Positions 19,509 through 31,234 are shown, counted from the stretch's first letter. The stretch is 37,014 bases of DNA from Hyphochytrium catenoides (GCA_900088475.1 FLMG01002943.1:1-37014), one strand, 5' to 3'. Notes: a model not told the origin generated them from the letters alone. Translations and numbers: made by a program.

Positions 19509-22357
19509 CTAGCAGGGTCCACAGACTGGAATATTGCTCGACAGGACGAGTGTGAATTCTCGAGATAAATTTTGCAGAGACCACTTGCCCGTCATTCTTC
19601 CGTCCACTCGCACTCCTTCATAGGAGATCACATGCGTCTTATACGCCTTAGAGAAGGTAAAGGCGCCGTCTGTGACGCTATAAAAAGCCCCATAGACGCT
19701 GAAAGGCCCGATAGAGTCGATTCCAAAGCCTCTCATTATCTTCCTTCCTCCTCTCGTCGTACTCTCCATCAAATGCACTGACATTGGATGCTCTGTACCG
19801 AACTGAATGAAGTGTCCGTCCCAGGTCGAGACCACCGTATTGCGGATAACGGACCTGCTCCCCTGGGAGTCAACCTCCTGCAGAATAAAGTCGAACTCAC
19901 CCTGGCTCTGACTGCTCGGCAGCTCCCAGCGCCCGGTAACTCTTTCTTCCTTGAGGATCCCGTTGTAATGTACCACGTAGGTTCCATAATCCTTCTCGAA
20001 GTACACGCTGCCCGCCGACAGAGGTGCAACAGAAGAGGCGGACTGCAAGGTGCCACTTATCTTGAAGGATCCAAAGACGTCCATCCCCTTTCCTGACAGG
20101 GCGCCGCCTGCCCCTACCGTCAGTTTCACCTCTATAGCATAGCGGTTTGACCGATAGGTGTAGAAGCCAATGCATTGGTAGCTCTGCGGCAGAGAAAAGG
20201 ATGGAGGAGGTAGGGAGAGAGGAGGGGAACTCAATGAGAAGGAAGGGAGAGAGGCTAGTAACCCCGTAGAGGGAGAGGGGGAAGCAGACGCAGAGAGGAG
20301 CAAAGATGTCGGAGGAGTTTCGGGCGAGATAAAGGGTGTTCCACAAGTGTGCGGCCATCCCTCTTGATCCTCGGAGATGGAAGGCGAGGGAAATGTAGAC
20401 AGCTCTGGAGGAAGAACTTCAGGCTCCTCTTCTCTCTTCTCTTCTGCTTGTGTCTCTTCTCCCTTGCCCTCACTGCTGAAAGAGATGCAGTCAGCGCCCT
20501 CTCCTAAATTCCAGTCCAAGGTCATACTCGTCCCATAGGTTTCTTGGAGCTTCCACCTCAGGCAGCGGAGGACCTCTCTCTTGATAGCATTTATCTCTTC
20601 CTCTTCATGCTGTCTCATCCTGATGATGCTCTTCCTTTTTCTCTCTATTTGCCGCTTGACCTCTTCGGCAATATCAACCCGGATAAGCCCTCGGACCACT
20701 TCTAAGGCCAGAGAGAACTCAAATTTGGCAGAAGAGACATCACCAAAGGAGAGCGTCGCCTCTGACGATAGAGCAGATGAGATGAATCTCGCTACTCCAG
20801 CACCCGTAATCCTGGATGAGGGAGGTAGTTCTGCTAGCTTTAAGTTGGGCATCCTTGCCATTACCAGGAGACCCTCATCGGAGAGAGAAGACAGAAAGAG
20901 ACTCTCAGCGTCCTGGGTTGGCTCCTCAGCGTGGAGGCAGCGGATCCTTGGGCAGTGAGCTTGTAAGGAAGCCAACAGTGCATCCGAGGTGACAGCTGCA
21001 TTGGATGTTAATGGGGCAAGCGACAGGGATATAGATGGCACCAAACAATACGCCCAGGAGACAGCACAAAGCGTAAAGCGCCACAGAGGTTATGAGGAGA
21101 CCGAGGGGAGAGGAAAAGTTAGTCGGGTGGCCATTTACGAACTTCACTCAGTCCCTTACCATTCATAAAGTCTCTTCCCTGAATGCAAAGCTCTTCCAAC
21201 GCCGGGCAGCACCTCAGCAGCGCTTCGATATCTCTGTGCAGCGCCTCATTGGATGGAAGAACTCCTTCTCTCTCCCTTTCGCCCAGGCTGGCGATAGGAG
21301 TCTCTACTAGCTTTAAGCTTCTAATGCCCATGATGGACGCAGAGCTCATCGCCTGCACGAAGGAAAGAGAAGAAGCGCTTGTGGGAGAGAAATCTGCAGA
21401 TGTGAGCTCCCATCTGCAGAGATTCCGACAGTTCTCGAAGAAGTAACGCAGAACAGCGGGAGAGGGACCATTGCTAGCAGTGCGAGGACAGTCTAACGCC
21501 TCCAGACTTGGCGCCAAGTGAGAAAGAGACCCATAGAAATCATCCCCAAAGCCATCTGAGCCCAATAGAGGGCGAGAAAGAGATAGCGAGCGGAGGCCTC
21601 CATTAGCCTTTTTCCATCGAAACAGAAAGAGAGAAAAGGCTTCTGCCGTCGGGCCATAGACAGACAACTTCAGTCTCTTCTTTTTCCCTTGAGGAGACTG
21701 CCAAGCTTCAAACAGCGTAGTGTCATACATTTGACTCTGCACTGCGTGGCCTTTCAGTGTTAGCGATGTGACTCTGGGGCAGTACCGTGAGAGCAGGTCT
21801 AGCACCTTGTTCGTACCCATCCAGGGAGGAATGGACCTGGAGGTAGCACTAGCAGACGAAGAGAAGTTATGATACTCGAGCGAGAAAGAGCGAAGAAGAG
21901 AGAGAGATGTGACAAGCTCTTCCCAAAAAGAAAGAGAGGAAGGGCCCACATCATTGGGACGGAGAATGAGGCTGAGGCTGAGCTCCTGAATCGGTTGTTT
22001 GTGCTGCCTGATCACCTGCACCAGCTCCGAGAGAGAGCTTCTAAAGTTGTTAAGAGAGAGAGACGTCTCTTCGTCTCCCTGTCTCTCATCTCCCCTTCCT
22101 GCGGCGCTAATTGAGCGCAACATCCTGGAGAGCCTATAAAACTCTTTGGAGACGACCGACAGACTGTGAAGAGAAAGAGATGAAGAGGCTCCTCCTTCTT
22201 CCTCTCTTCTCTGTCCCTGGTCCAGGGTGAGGCAGAGCACTCTCAGCAACAGATGCTCTGGGAGAGAGAGTAATCCTCTCGTCGGTCGATCAGCAGCCAT
22301 GCCTAAGATAGCCATCTCAGTGCCCGAGAGAAACCGATGCTTGCGAAAGAAGGGCAA
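19509..22357 (-). CDS. F-box / leucine-rich protein with duplicated C-terminal beta-rich domain
   Basis: Exons 21160-22357 and 19509-20995 join in phase 1 (donor G/GTAAGG, acceptor AATGCAG), giving 894 residues. Near residues 30-80 is an F-box-like segment (LLSLPEHLLLRVLCLTLDQG, then LHSLSVVSKEFYRLSRML), which in other proteins recruits SKP1-cullin ubiquitin ligases. Residues about 100-520 carry irregular leucine-rich units (SLTLKGHAV, SLEALDCPRT, RSLKLVETP, LEELCIQG, NLKLAELPP). After a charged helix (RQIERKRKSIIRMRQHEEEE) and a Ser/Pro-rich linker comes a domain at 673-894 made of two related units. Both share G.G.D..G.F...G, then G...F.K.Y.TYVVHYNG or its equivalent, then G+W. The leucine-rich part would select targets; the role of the C-terminal domain is unknown. 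An alternative is that the F-box is degenerate and the protein is a plain leucine-rich protein. Confidence 0.75.
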
Positions 22358-22452
22358 ATCGACAAAACTAATGCAAGAATGAAAGATAGGCAGAGATTAC
22401 GTGCCAGAGGGAAAGGACGGACTGTCGTGGCAATAGAAAGGTACAGAGAGAC

Positions 22453-22487
<35 letters not shown>

Positions 22488-23320
22488 AGACTTAGAGAAT
22501 GGTATCCCTGGCTAAGGTGGTGGAAGAGAGTGAGGAGGGTGCGATAGGGGAACGCGGGGGAGATCGGAAGAGAGAGCGAGAGCGCCAGAGAGAGAAAGAG
22601 AGCGAGAGAGAGAGAGAAAGAGAGAGAGTATAGCCTCTTATACCAGAAGATAGTCTCCTTCTCAGACGATCCCGATGAGTGCACATCTGAATGCCCGGTG
22701 GCTATCTCCTGCTCTTTCTCTTTCTCATCTGCCCAGCGGATAACCTTCGTTCCTTTCCTTCGCCAAAGGAAAGGATGACACCGCTCTCCAAGAGAAGAAC
22801 GAAGAAGGAGAGAGAGCGAGAGAGCAAACGAGAGCGAGAGCGAGAGAGGTGCTGAGACAGAAATGACAGGGAAGAAAAGAGAGCTCTCTTCACTATCGAA
22901 GACCTTGTCAACTGACTAGCGGGGCCCGTCGAGCTCGATAAGACAGTTTATGACAGAGATAGGAGAAGCGAGTTGATTTTTGCTTTCAAGTCAACGGCAT
23001 TTGGACGAGCAGACCCAAGAGACAAGCTGAGCTTATCAGGAGAGGGGGAGAGAGAAAGAGAAAGAAAAGAGAGAGAGAGTCTGTGTTTTTGACTGATTGA
23101 TAGAGAGAGAAGGAGACGGAGAAGGGATAGAAGTGTGAGAGGCGAGAGCCAAAGACAGAGAGCAAGAGCACAGAGCACAGAGAATTTTCAAAAAGGTCTA
23201 GCTAGCAGTGCACAGTTGAAGGGCCAGCACTACTTGCCGCCGCTGGTCTGTGGCTTGCAGATGAGATGATGATGCGGTGACAGAACAGAGAGAGTAGTTA
23301 CGGATGCCTTTCTAAAGCGG

Positions 23321-23360
<40 letters not shown>

Positions 23361-23540
23361 GGAGTCTTGCCTCCTCTTCCATGCCAAACTCAACATTCGT
23401 TGTTCTCTATCATTCTGTCAGTCGTGGCTGCCTTTCCTTCCCTCCTGACCCTTGGAAGGCTGGTTGGTTTATCCTCTTCCGCTGCTTGGCTGTTGGAGAG
23501 AGTTTTGGTCCTATCAGAAGCATGTCATGAGTGGCTCTCT

Positions 23541-23577
<37 letters not shown>

Positions 23578-23677
23578 TGTGTTGGATTGGGGTTCTTTCC
23601 TCCCCGCGCCTCAACCTATTCACTCCCTTCTTCGGCACTTGGCAGGATGGACTCTGTTTAGAGGAACTAGAAAGTAG

Positions 23678-23756
23678 AGAGAGAGAGACAGGAGAGAGAA
23701 GGGTGAGAAAAGACAGCAAGAGAGAGAAAGACAGAGAGAGAAAGAGAGAAAGAGAA

Positions 23757-23801
<45 letters not shown>

Positions 23802-23831
23802 CAAAGAGAAAGAGAGAGAGAGGGAGGGAGA
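23678..23831. repeat. Long interrupted (GA)n tract
   Basis: About 150 bases of purine on the + strand, mostly GAGAGA with AAAG interruptions. It is one of the longest homopurine tracts in the window and could form triplex (H-DNA) structures under torsion. Confidence 0.9.
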
Positions 23832-25230
23832 GCAAAGATAGTTTCAGATAAGAAGCCAGACCAAAAGTTGTGAGGATGGAGAGACAGAGTCATCTCTCCT
23901 CCACAGTAAGTTTCTATAGATTCCAATACTGAAATAGTTATTCTTTCAATAAGCAAGTTATAGACTCCAATGTTTCAAAACTGATACTTTCAACTTCAAA
24001 TACAAATCTCCCCCAGGAGCACAACACACTGCAAAGGATTATCAACGCTAGAGTTTGTCGCTTCTTCTTCCTGATCTCTCTTCCTCTTCTCCTCCTCTTC
24101 TTCCTTGTAACTCGAAAACCTTTTATCCTACTTATCTTTCTTTGCCGTCTTCTTCTCTATCTTTTTATGAGGAGGAGGAGGAGGAGAACAGGGTTGTGAT
24201 GGTAGGGATGTTTGAACGAGGATCGATGAGGACCTTGATCCCAAGAAACCCGAGAAGCACCAGCCACTAAATATTATTAGCCGCAGCTGGGGAGAGGCCG
24301 AGAAGATGTTATAATTATAAGAAGTTTCGATTATTGCTTGAACTAAGACCAGCGAACTTTTTAGAAGCAATGAGGCTTGTTCCTATCATATAACCAGACA
24401 ACTGCTGCCGCCCCTGCTGAAGGAGCTCTTCGCTATTCGTGATGATGATCTAAGGCTTACTACTAGTAGTAGAAGCCGTTTTTCCGCTGCAGATGGTTTA
24501 AAGGCAAAGGAAATGTGGGGTTTGTGATGGTTGTTGGGCACCGGTCATCCTGTTTTTCAGGAGAAGCCATCTTACCTATAAACCGCCAACGCAAGGAGAG
24601 TTTGGTTGCTAGTAAATTGGGCTTACTGGTAGACTGATGGCGCTCTCGTAGCAGCAGGACCACGTTTAAGGGCAGACGGATGTTATCATCACCATTCCTT
24701 GCAACTTATGAGTAGCAGCAACACAGTTGGTAGCAGACATCGAGAGTGATGATGATATTGATGATATGCGACCTCACTCGAAGAATACCTCGTCGCCTTC
24801 GGAAGCTTGAGGAACGAGGACCGAGGATGAAAGCATCGGACAAAATAAGCAGCAACAGCACCCAACGAGTGAAGGAGGAATCTGGTTCACTTCAACGATC
24901 CGAAGAAGACTTGTTGTCGTGCAAATACTAGGCCTTTTATTTATAATAATAACATTAGTCCATGTGGTTTGTGCCGACCATCACTCGTCATCATCAAGAA
25001 AGGTCAGTAACTGATATGTGTTCATACTGGTTATCAACCTAGAAGCGTACTTGATAACCGAGTCTAGATGACTCTGTCGTTAAGGGCCTGGGTTGCTCAT
25101 GTCGCTCAAATTCTTATCTAACACTCTCTATATAAGGGTCATCGCTTGAAGAGACACTCTTCCCACTTTTCTGATGCCGAATCCCCAGAAAATGAGGCGC
25201 CGCTTCTCTTCTCTCCTCCTCCTGGCCTCT

Positions 25231-25284
25231 CTCTCTCGCACTCTCTCTCTCTCTCTCTCACTCTCTCTCTCTCTCTCTCTCTCG

Positions 25285-25322
<38 letters not shown>

Positions 25323-25356
25323 CTCTCAATCTCTCAATCTCTCAATCTCTCAATCT
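25231..25356. repeat. (CT)n tract followed by CAATCTCT octamer repeat
   Basis: A (CT)n run with a few CA interruptions to about 25320 is followed at 25318-25356 by about five tandem copies of CAATCTCT. The octamer appears derived from the dinucleotide tract by CAAT insertion and later expansion. Confidence 0.85.
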
Positions 25357-25866
25357 TCCTCGGTTTAGCTCATTCCTCCCTCCCTTCTCCCTCCCTTATC
25401 TCTCCCTCTCCTCTTTCAGTCCCACTCTCTCCCGTCTCTTCTCTCCTCACTCCCTCTCGTTCTCTTTCTCTCAATCCGCTTCCGCCCTCGTCGTTGCGGG
25501 TTCCTCTCTCGCAGTGTCGGCTTCCTCTCTCTCTCCTCACTCGTCGTGGTGATTGACCCCTCGAGATCACTGCCATAATTATCCTTAGTCTCTATTATTG
25601 CTAAACGTTCCTTCAACGTGACTCTGTCAGATAAGGGAGAGGCCACATATCCATGTTATGTTATAGTGCTACCTCCTAAAGACCCGCTCCGCGTCTGGGA
25701 CGGTGTTACGAGATCCTATGTCAGCCTGTCCTTACTCTCAAGCGGTAGGTGAGCACCAGTAAGACGAAGCACGACAGGCGGTGTTGAGAAAACAATCTCA
25801 GTACCTGCAGGACACTTCTTCTTCCAAAGACAAGCGCCTCACCAGTCCGATCTCCTTTGGTATAGG

Positions 25867-27417
25867 ATGAAGCTCCAAAGCAGCTCATCAACGCTTTTCA
25901 CAGCCATTGCACTGGCCCTGGTGCGCCTCTCATCGGTAGCTGACGGCACCGTCCTACCAATCTCCATCGAAAGGCTGAATAGAACCTACCATGAGAAAGA
26001 CTTCAGGCGCCATTTGCAGACAGAGACTCTCAAGAACCAGAATGGCGCCTACTATGCCAGCACAACCTTCTCAGTGGGCGGTCAGGCTTTTCCTTTCCTC
26101 CTTGATACTGGTTCATCAGATCTCTGGATAACGTCAGAGGCGGTGAGCGACCCGTCCACTATTTTCACTTCGTATGGGACAGAATGCTGTCAGGCTGGGG
26201 GCGGTGGGTGCTGCACTGGCTCAAACTATTGCAGTGCCCAAGGCGTAGGGAAAACAGACTGCAGCTTCAGCTTAATTTATGGAATGGGACCCACAACAGG
26301 ACTTGTAGGTCTTACTAGTGCGTCAATAGGGAGCTACTCCTTTGAGACACTACAGGCAGGGCTAGCCACGTCCACGAATAGCGGGACTAACTCTATCTTA
26401 GGCCTGGCCTTTCCTGGCGTCAGGGTCTTTACATCCCCTGTGCCACTGCTCAGCTTGGGGAGCTTTACCTTCCAGTTTAACTCGAACCTCCTAGGAACAT
26501 GGGGAAACAGTCTTCTGCTGGGAAATAGTGCAAATGTTAGTCTTCCCGCGTCTCTCTCCTGGCATACGCTTCCTGTCCTGAAAGATGGAGGACCGACTAA
26601 AGGACAGTATGGCCACTGGTCTGTCACGTTGACTAAGTTCTCTCTAGGGAGCAACACTCTGTCTAGCACTCCTCAGCCGATGCTGGTTGACAGTGGGACA
26701 TCCTATATAATCATCCCCAACCCGCTCTTCAAGCAACTGATCTCCTACTTAGGGATAACGACCAAGTGTACTCTGATGCAAGGGGCGTACACTTGTGCAA
26801 GCATAAAGGGCTTTCCTAGCCTCACGATTAGCTCTGTCACCTCTCCGACGTCGGTCACATCCTTCACCCTCACGCCTGCGCAGTATATGGGGCAGTACAG
26901 TGCAGGGCAATACACTTTGCTCATACAACCGTCTCCTGAGGGCACCACAGAGTGGATCTTGGGCCTATCTTTCATGAGAGCGTTTCCTTATGTTCGCTTT
27001 GATGCCAGTCGCGATGACGCCGCGACTATCAGCTTTGCTTGTGGCTCGGCTTGCGTTTCTAGCTATGCAGACAACACTCCTCTTGACGACTCAGAGGACA
27101 AGAATGACGCCGCAGAGGGACACAACTGGGTGTACTACGTGACAGTGATAGGCATTCCTGTCGTAGGAGCCATCATTGTACTCTTTGCTATTTTCGCTAT
27201 TCGTGGGCGAATCAGACGTAACAGAGCTAAGAGACAGCTGGCTCTGCAGCAGCAAAAGAGAGACCAGCACGAGCGACTGCAGGTACAATTCTACAATGAA
27301 ATCGAGACGCCTCCTCACTTTGTCGTGGACACCACGCCCCATCGGCCTCAGCCTCCTAGGGCTACGAATAGAGATGGAAAGACTCATCGAAGTCAAGCGC
27401 TTCATGCGTCGGTGTAG
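25867..27417 (+). CDS. Pepsin-like aspartic protease with C-terminal membrane anchor
   Basis: Family A1 endopeptidase acting in the secretory or lysosomal/cell-surface path. Single uninterrupted 516-codon frame. Residues 1-27 form a signal peptide; a propeptide-like stretch follows. The first catalytic motif is FPFLLDTGSSDLWI with Asp80, the second PMLVDSGTSY with Asp275. The flap Tyr is probably Tyr138 (SLIYGMG). Between the first Asp and the flap there is a Cys- and Gly-rich insert (residues 107-132, with CC pairs). The C-terminal lobe ends with WILGLSFMRAFPYVRFDA (363-380), the usual family end motif. After an acidic spacer, residues 422-445 form a transmembrane helix, then a basic and Gln-rich cytoplasmic tail of about 70 residues. 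So it is a type I membrane protease like plant, oomycete and animal BACE-type enzymes. No intron, unlike every neighbour. Substrate unknown. Confidence 0.94.
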   Translation: MKLQSSSSTLFTAIALALVRLSSVADGTVLPISIERLNRTYHEKDFRRHLQTETLKNQNGAYYASTTFSVGGQAFPFLLDTGSSDLWITSEAVSDPSTIFTSYGTECCQAGGGGCCTGSNYCSAQGVGKTDCSFSLIYGMGPTTGLVGLTSASIGSYSFETLQAGLATSTNSGTNSILGLAFPGVRVFTSPVPLLSLGSFTFQFNSNLLGTWGNSLLLGNSANVSLPASLSWHTLPVLKDGGPTKGQYGHWSVTLTKFSLGSNTLSSTPQPMLVDSGTSYIIIPNPLFKQLISYLGITTKCTLMQGAYTCASIKGFPSLTISSVTSPTSVTSFTLTPAQYMGQYSAGQYTLLIQPSPEGTTEWILGLSFMRAFPYVRFDASRDDAATISFACGSACVSSYADNTPLDDSEDKNDAAEGHNWVYYVTVIGIPVVGAIIVLFAIFAIRGRIRRNRAKRQLALQQQKRDQHERLQVQFYNEIETPPHFVVDTTPHRPQPPRATNRDGKTHRSQALHASV

Positions 27418-28026
27418 AGGAACGACAAGCTATCGAGATTGACAAGCAGAGAGAGAGATAGCGGAAAGTAGATGACAACGGCTGATTAGGAGCCCTGGCT
27501 CTACGCGCTATAATGTATAAGCAAGAGTCATGGTTTGTGCTCATTAGTTATCTCTGTCCAAGCCTCGTGGAGGCTTGCTGTGGGAACAAAGGGGACTGAA
27601 AGAGAAAGTGACAAAGAAAAGAGAAGAGTGTAGCAGCGAAGAGAGAAAGAGCCTTCCTCTCTCGAAGGAATGACCTGCAACAGCCATTTCCTGCTATTTC
27701 AATCTGCTCCTTCAGTCTTTGTCTCTTTGTTCATTGATAACTCAGGCTCACTCTCCTCTACACGCCTTTTACGCGCTATGACTGGACTGTTTGGATTCCG
27801 TCGATCATTTCCCTAAGGATAGACGACTGTGAATGCTCTCACTGTCAGGGGAACAAAGGGAGAGAGAGAGAGGCAGAGAGAGAGAGATTTCTGGACAGCA
27901 TTTGGATGGCAATCGCTTCTTTCTTATAGGAAGACACTTTGCTCATCTACTAAATGACCCTGCTCACTGATCGCAGCACATTTCTATCCAGTTCTACTGA
28001 ATGACATCGTCTTCTCTTTCTTACTA

Positions 28027-28084
<58 letters not shown>

Positions 28085-28093
28085 CTCTCTGTG
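27418..28093. other. Convergent intergenic spacer with (CT)n tract
   Basis: Lies between the 3' ends of the protease and the small PH-like gene. It holds a GA stretch near 27860-27890 and a (CT)n run at 28032-28078. No gene is supported. Confidence 0.6.
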
Positions 28094-28779
28094 TCACGTT
28101 GCGAGCTTTTTGGGCGGGTTAACCTTTCTGACTGCTTCTTCAATCTTCCTCGCGACGTCTTCTGGCTCCTCCTCTGGCGCCACCTCGATAATTAGCTTTC
28201 TGTATGTCTCGTGGTCTGTAAGGTCAATGCCGATGGTTCTCTCAGCCTTGGACATGTAATAGAAGTCTCGAGCCTCATGGAGGTGGAAGAACGTCCCTGT
28301 AAGAGAGAGAGCGCCAGAGAGAAGGAGTGAGAGAGAGAGAGAAAAAAGAGAGAGAGACACACAGAGTAAGTGAGAGAGAGCGTAACAGAGAGAGAGGAGG
28401 AGAGAGAGAGAGAGAGCAGTAGCTGACGGGTATAATGAGCGCTGGAGAAGACGAGAGAGGCACAAAGCCGTAGAGAGAAGAGAGAGAGAATGGCACCTAA
28501 TGAGAGACAGAGGCAAAGGGAGAGAGAGAAAGAGAGAGAGAAAGACAATGATATCCCCTCGTCCTGACCTGCTGTGAAACCTCCTGGTACTTCTGTTCCC
28601 ATCTTGAAGCCTTCCTTCAAACATCTCCGCGCCTCCTCTGGCCTCACTCTGACGGGCAGACTGATGGCCGCCAGAGGAATAGAAAGATCTGAGAACTTTG
28701 CAGCAGCCAGTTTCTCCCAGACAGAGAGCTTGATTATCAGCGTCTGGTCCTCGGTGCTCGCAATAACTATGCTGGGCAT
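28094..28779 (-). CDS. Small PH-like protein resembling a bacterial uncharacterised family, 2 exons
   Basis: Exons 28569-28779 and 28094-28296 join in phase 1 (donor G/GTCAGG, acceptor TTACAG), giving 137 residues. The order of motifs fits, from memory, small uncharacterised proteins of actinobacteria and other bacteria: LSVWEKLAA near the start, a strand pair (LSIPLAAISLPVRV), then KMGTEVPGGFTAGTFF with its G-T-x-x-P-G-x-x-x-A-G-T core, DFYYMSK, then IGIDLTDHETYRKLIIEVA and a closing helix VARKIEEAVRKV. This looks like a PH-type beta sandwich capped by a helix. It has no signal peptide or membrane helix, so it is probably cytosolic. Its single intron is (CT)n rich on the sense strand, as in its neighbours, so it is an integrated eukaryotic gene and not contamination. 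Biochemical role unknown. The sequence before the ATG ends in CACCTAG, so a 5' noncoding exon is possible. Confidence 0.8.
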
Positions 28780-29114
28780 CTTCCTAGGTGTTCCTCTGTC
28801 TCTCGTTGTCTCTCTCTATCTCTCCGTCTCTCTCTTATTCTTTTGGTTTTGGTCTACAATCTCTCTCTCCTTCGATTCTCTCTACGGATGCTCAAGCTTC
28901 TACGGCTTGGGCGGCGCCTTCAGCTTGTTGGTTAGCTGGGATTTTTGAAGTTGAAGAGGCAGACATGACTGGATGCTTGTAGAAGGTTTGGAGTGAAAGA
29001 GTAAGATCAAGGAGGAGGGTGAGAAAAAGAGAAAGGACAGAGACAGAAGAGGGAGGGAAAGAAGAGGGAGAAGAGAGAGAGAGAGAGAGACAGAGAGAGA
29101 CAGAGAGAGAGACA

Positions 29115-29174
<60 letters not shown>

Positions 29175-29979
29175 AGACTAACCAACATGATGGTTTAACA
29201 TCAGCAGTCATTGACAACAACGCTTCAACAGTCACAGGAGGGAGAGACAGAGAAGAAGAAATTACACAATGAGGGGGTTGAGGTATGTTGTCGTTTGTAA
29301 ACAATAACTGTTGGAACGAGGAAGAGTATGGGAGAGGGAGACAGAGAGAGAGAGAGATCTGGGAGTTATTGTAGAGTGATGGTCAGTGGTCAGTTCCTCC
29401 TCCTGCCGCATCATAATCAACATCGTGGGACAGATTACGGAGTAACTTTTTTCTTCCCTCTGTCTCTCCTCCTTGCTTCTCTCTGTGTCTCTGTCTCTCT
29501 CTCTCTCTTTATCCCTCTCTTCAGGTTTTGTCATCATCTCTTGTGTTTCCTCTGTCTCTGCTTTCTCCTTCTGCTGTCCAGTCCGTTGCTCCTCCATTCT
29601 CTCTCTCCCTTGCTACGACCTCTGTCTTTCTCCTCTGTTTGGTGTCTCCTCCTCGTACGTGCTTGCTCCCTATTTCCCCACCCTGTCCCTGCTCTGTATG
29701 ACGGCTTATGCTTGTTAATCCACCGTCTTCCTCTCTTTCTCTTCCGCTTGGATTGTACAGCAGAAGAGAGAGACAGAGACTGACCGCAGTGGGGAGAGAG
29801 AGACAGTGATAGAGAAGAGAGTAAGGCATAACAGCGGCAATAATGATGGGGAAAGGGAAATAGCGGCGGAGGACAAGGGCAGAGAGAGAGAGAGACAGAC
29901 AGATAGAGATAGGGAGAGAGTGAGAGAGAGAAGAGACGTCTTCCAACTACTGAAGATAACGCTAGACTTTGTTTCTTTT
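28780..29979. other. Intergenic region between PH-like gene and CFAP57, repeat-rich
   Basis: Contains a (GA)n tract at 29072-29171, CT tracts at about 28800-28880 and 29470-29520, and GA at 29770-29935. A 24-codon frame on the - strand at about 28892-28965 starts with ATG but cannot be joined in phase to the downstream gene. No gene is supported. Confidence 0.5.
29072..29171. repeat. (GA)n tract with GACA interruptions
   Basis: About 100 bases of GAGAGA with regular CAGA interruptions in the first half, becoming pure (GA)n at 29126-29171. Confidence 0.9.
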
Positions 29980-30665
29980 TTACTTTAGCTCTAAAGGAAG
30001 AAGCTTGTTGGTTGGCACGGCCTCTCTTAGCTCTAGGAGACTCTCTCCTCCTCTCTCTCCTCCAGAGAGAGGAAGAGAAGGAGAAGCTTCTAACGCTTTT
30101 TGAAGACTAAGAAGCTTCTCCTCCAGCTGTCCGATCTGTTGTCGCTGCATCTCCACCTCCTTCCACAGCTGCTCATCGTTGTTGCCCTGCGACTCACCTG
30201 ACGAAGAGTGAGAGGAAGCGGGGTAAGGAGAAGAGCGCGCGGGGAGGGAGAGAGAGAGAGAGAGACACGGCGAAAGATAAGAGGTACACATGCTGCCAAG
30301 TTGAGAGAGAGACGAGAAAGGCGAGGAAGTCTGAGAGGGAAGATAAAAGTCTTGTCTTCTACGAGTGAAAAGAGTTGAGAGAAACATAGGGAGAGGGAAG
30401 ATGACAAGGAAAGAGAAGCAAGCAGAGGGAGAGGGTGAGAAGGAGCGAGAGAGAGAGAGAGAGAGAGAATGGAAGATGCCGGGGCGGAAGTGCCAACTTA
30501 CGCTTCTTGTTTGCCACTCCTTCCTCCACCTGCTCCGCCTTCCGATGATAGTATCGTCTCTCTTTCCTTAGCAAGTTCATCTCTCTCGTCAGCACCACCT
30601 GCTCCCGCATCAGACGCATCTGATCTCGGCGATGCATTTTGACGTCTATGCAAAGAGAGAGAGAG

Positions 30666-30713
<48 letters not shown>

Positions 30714-31234
30714 GTAAGGATGGATATAAAGGGAAGAGATAGAGTTGGAAAGTGAGAGAAAGTAGAGCTGAAGGAACATGAAGCGAGAGTGAGCTAGAGA
30801 CATAAGGAGAGAGAGACAGGAAGTTGGAAACCGAGAGAAAGGGAGAAAGGGTGAGACAGGAAAAGGAACGGAGAGAGAAGAGAGAGAAGCGGATCGGGTG
30901 GGGGGAAGAGAGTGAGGGAGAGAGAGACAGGGAGAAGAAGAAGAAGAAGAAAGGCGACAGATACCTTTTGCTAGCTTTCTCTGCAGGGTATTGATGCTCT
31001 TTTCTAGGTACTCTCTCTGTCTATTGTACTCTTTTTGGAGGTCGACTTCCGTTTCCTGGCCCGCTCCTCTCTCTCCTTCTCCCTTCTTGTCCAGATGTTT
31101 CTTCTGAAGCGCCACCAGTGCCGCGCGGAGTTTCTTCGGGTCATCTACACTTTGCAGGAGCTCGTGCAGATCCATTCTTTTAAACGAAGCGGATGGGGGC
31201 AAGTAGAGAAGAAGCCGAGGAGAAGAGGAATGGG

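Larger units (their letters stand above)
22358..25866. other. Repeat-rich intergenic region without supported gene
   Basis: Lies between divergent genes (F-box on -, protease on +). It is dominated by simple repeats: GA at 22465-22487 and 23322-23353, CT at 23541-23577, GA at 23678-23831, CT at 25231-25320. Open frames here translate to Ser-Leu or Arg-Glu dinucleotide repeats and are artefacts. The stretch 23880-25130 has little simple repeat and includes short acidic frames near 24740-24930, with no match that I recognise. A TATA-like CTATATAAG is at 25128-25136, but it lies 730 bases before the protease start. Confidence 0.55.

Noticed and set aside
23367-23873. Plus-strand frame starting with a hydrophobic segment (SIILSVVAAFPSLLTLGRLV)
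   Set aside because: It resembles a signal anchor at first but runs directly into CT and GA repeat translation, with no splice sites that would remove them.
24730-24935. Acidic frame with IESDDDIDDM in the 22-26 kb spacer, considered as a transposon or gene remnant
   Set aside because: I found no terminal repeats, no recognisable transposase or reverse transcriptase motif and no open frame beyond about 60 codons.
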